From assembly GCF_036014195.1 (NCBI RefSeq), contig NZ_CP107918.1, forward strand, positions 7,192,001 to 7,256,000: 64,000 bases of DNA. Reading direction: 5' to 3'. A program made the position numbers and the translations under genes. This document shows, in pieces, positions 60,643 through 64,000 of this stretch. Position 1 is the stretch's first letter. Each line of letters starts with the position of its first letter. The DNA comes from Streptomyces sp. NBC_00442 (lineage in GTDB: Bacteria > Actinomycetota > Actinomycetes > Streptomycetales > Streptomycetaceae). The notes under the pieces are model-generated. The model made no database searches, was not told the origin of the DNA, and worked only from the letters and a program-made list of their open reading frames with translations.

Positions 60643-61505
60643 CGGACATCGCGGAGGGGCGCGACCTCGTCGTCGGCATCGACCCGACCGGCACTGGCGA
60701 ATTGGCCCTCGCCTGGGCAGTGGACGAAGCCAACCGCCGCAAGGTCCGGCTCCGGCTGGTAACCGCTGTGCCGCTCCGCCACGACACCCAGCACGTCGAC
60801 GACGGCCCGCACCAGGCTGCCCTTCAACACGCGGGCAAGGATGCGCTGAAGAAGGCAGCTGTGTGGGCGGACGCGCGCCACCCCGATGTGGAACTCACGC
60901 TCGACCTTCTGGCCGGCGCCCCAGCACCCGTGCTGTGCAAGCTGTCCCGGCATGCCCGCATGGTGATCCTGGGATCACGCCACCTGAGCAGGGTGCACGA
61001 GGCTCTCGACGACGGTGCCGTGGTGCTCCCCGTCACCGCACGGGCGCAATGCCCCGTCGTGGTGGTCGGCGACGCGGAGCACGTCACCCAGGAGTCCGCC
61101 CATCTCGTGGTGGGCGTCGACGGCAGCGAGCCTTCCAAGGCGGCCATCGACCTGGCCTTCCGAGAGGCGAGCCTGCGCGGCTGTGCGCTGCGGGCCATCT
61201 CCGTATGGCACGCCCCGGCCTTCTCGTTCCAGGAGGACGCCGCTGCCCGCCAAGCGCAGCGGCGCATGCTCTCGGAAGCCGTAGCGGGCTGGTCCGAGCA
61301 GTACCCGGACGTCGCGCTCACCCACGAGGTGTCCGCCGGACATCCCGTCGAGGTGCTCGCACAGGCCGCCGAGCACGCGCTGGCCCTGATCGTGGGTCGC
61401 CGGGGCAACGGCGGCTACACGGGCATGCGCCTCGGATCTGTCGTTCACGGGCTGCTGCACCGTGCGCACTGCCCAGTGATCACGACGCCGACCGCGCCGC
61501 GATGA
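60639..61505 (+). CDS. universal stress protein (tandem UspA, ATP loop in second domain)
   Basis: A 288-residue protein coupled to the preceding Usp (GTGA overlap). Unlike the other four, domain 1 has a degenerate loop (GSRHLSRVHEALDDGAVVLPV), whereas domain 2 has the full GRRGNGGYTGMRLGSVVHG. Domain 2 begins HLVVGVDGSEPSKAAIDLAFREA. So ATP binding has moved to the C-terminal half, which suggests a distinct dimer partner or role. Confidence 0.92.
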   Translation: MTDIAEGRDLVVGIDPTGTGELALAWAVDEANRRKVRLRLVTAVPLRHDTQHVDDGPHQAALQHAGKDALKKAAVWADARHPDVELTLDLLAGAPAPVLCKLSRHARMVILGSRHLSRVHEALDDGAVVLPVTARAQCPVVVVGDAEHVTQESAHLVVGVDGSEPSKAAIDLAFREASLRGCALRAISVWHAPAFSFQEDAAARQAQRRMLSEAVAGWSEQYPDVALTHEVSAGHPVEVLAQAAEHALALIVGRRGNGGYTGMRLGSVVHGLLHRAHCPVITTPTAPR

Positions 61506-63332
<1,827 letters not shown>

Positions 63333-63342
63333 GGCGCAAACG

Positions 63343-64000
63343 TCAGAGTGACGTTTCGTCGTGCCCGTGTACCTGGGCCGCGATCACAGCCGCCTGGACG
63401 CGGCGTTCGACGCCCAGCTTGGAGAGCAGCCGGGAGATGTGGTTCTTGACCGTCTTCTCGGACAGGTAGAGGCGCCCCGCGATCTGCCGATTGGTGAGGC
63501 CCTCGCCGATGAGCTGGAGCACGGAACGCTCCCGCTCGGACAGCGCGGCGAGGCGTTGGTCCCGGGGAGGCTTGTCGGCCTCGGGATCCCGGAGCGAATG
63601 CATCAGGCGGGCAGTGGTTGCCGGATCGAGCATGGACCGACCGGTCGCCACCGCGCGTACGGCGGAGATCAGGTCGCTCCCATTGATCTCCTTCAGCACG
63701 TACCCTGCGGCCCCTGCCATGATCGCGTCGAGCAGGGCGTCCTCGTCGTCGAAGGACGTGAGCATGAGGCAGGCGAGATCCGGCATGCGGGAGCGCAGCT
63801 CGCGGCACACGGTGATGCCGTCACCGTCGGGCAGCCGAACGTCCAGCACCGCGACGTCCGGTCGCAGAGCCGGGCCCCGGGCCAGTGCCTGCTCGGCCGT
63901 CGACGCCTCGCCGATCACTTCGATTCCGGGTTCGGAGTCAAGGAGGTCGTGCAGGCCGCGCCGAACGACCTCGTGGTCGTCGAGGAGGAACACCCGGACG
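63343..64000 (-). CDS. DevR/OsdR-like response regulator (copy 2), 5' end outside the window
   Basis: The visible ~218 residues hold [37 protein letters not shown], phospho-acceptor Asp in [46 protein letters not shown] and the LuxR-type [60 protein letters not shown]. It closely parallels the regulator at 50362. Only the first ~10-15 codons and the promoter are missing. Confidence 0.92.
   Translation of the reverse strand, partial: VRVFLLDDHEVVRRGLHDLLDSEPGIEVIGEASTAEQALARGPALRPDVAVLDVRLPDGDGITVCRELRSRMPDLACLMLTSFDDEDALLDAIMAGAAGYVLKEINGSDLISAVRAVATGRSMLDPATTARLMHSLRDPEADKPPRDQRLAALSERERSVLQLIGEGLTNRQIAGRLYLSEKTVKNHISRLLSKLGVERRVQAAVIAAQVHGHDETSL

Overview
The window looks like a stretch of a Streptomyces (or close actinomycete) chromosome. 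GC content is very high, GTG starts are frequent, same-strand genes often overlap by four bases (ATGA/GTGA), and many genes belong to families typical of that genus: DUF5133, DUF6243, DUF899, CGNR-type regulators, CbtB/CbtA, OsdR/DevR-type regulators and HelR-like ATPases. I saw no tRNA, rRNA, CRISPR array, transposase or phage gene.

Layout. 0-13.6 kb is ordinary accessory chromosome: a DUF5133 protein, a PaoAB-like pair of xanthine-dehydrogenase-family subunits without the molybdenum subunit, a SnoaL-like protein divergent from a PadR regulator, NAD synthetase, an orphan membrane-fusion protein, a decayed SDR gene beside a perfect 23-bp inverted repeat, a secreted VTPPxLP repeat protein, HIT and GNAT genes, a toxin-antitoxin pair whose Fic toxin has lost its catalytic motif, an AAC(3)-type acetyltransferase divergent from a TetR regulator, and a HelR-like RNA polymerase recycling ATPase. 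13.7-23.9 kb holds a NarK-like transporter, a heterodimeric ABC exporter with one degenerate ATP site, DUF899, hemerythrin and hypothetical proteins, and an APC permease preceded by an overlapping TTA-containing leader ORF. 24-29.5 kb is a cobalamin region with three B12 riboswitches: one upstream of metE, one upstream of cbtB-cbtA-fhuF-like, and one orphan that now sits against an enoyl-CoA hydratase remnant. 29.6-39.2 kb carries a membrane phosphoesterase, an epoxide hydrolase divergent from a CGNR regulator, and an extracytoplasmic flavin electron-transfer operon (ferric-reductase-like protein, FMN-binding protein, ApbE) divergent from a two-component system; the shared intergenic region contains an almost perfect mirrored operator.

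39.2-64 kb is a dormancy/hypoxia island of the DevR (DosR)/OsdR type. It has two paralogous DevS-like sensor kinases, each converging tail to tail on a DevR-like response regulator (48.6-51.1 kb and 61.6-64 kb). Around them lie five tandem universal stress proteins, phosphoketolase, a CBS-BON protein, a zinc alcohol dehydrogenase, an XRE/flavin split-barrel fusion, an Acg-type nitroreductase, PPDK, and a translationally coupled GAPDH / beta-phosphoglucomutase-like / GH65 phosphorylase operon. Palindromes of the form GGGGCC-G-NN-C-GGCCCC, and one GGGACC-TTT-GGTCCC, recur upstream of many of these genes and resemble DevR boxes. The enzymes suggest phosphate-conserving carbon metabolism (phosphorolysis, acetyl phosphate, PPi-linked PPDK) under energy limitation. 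Several island members are decaying: PPK2 lacks its Walker A half, and a flavodoxin and a DUF1876 gene are truncated.

All assignments come from reading the translated sequence and recognising motifs. No database search was run.
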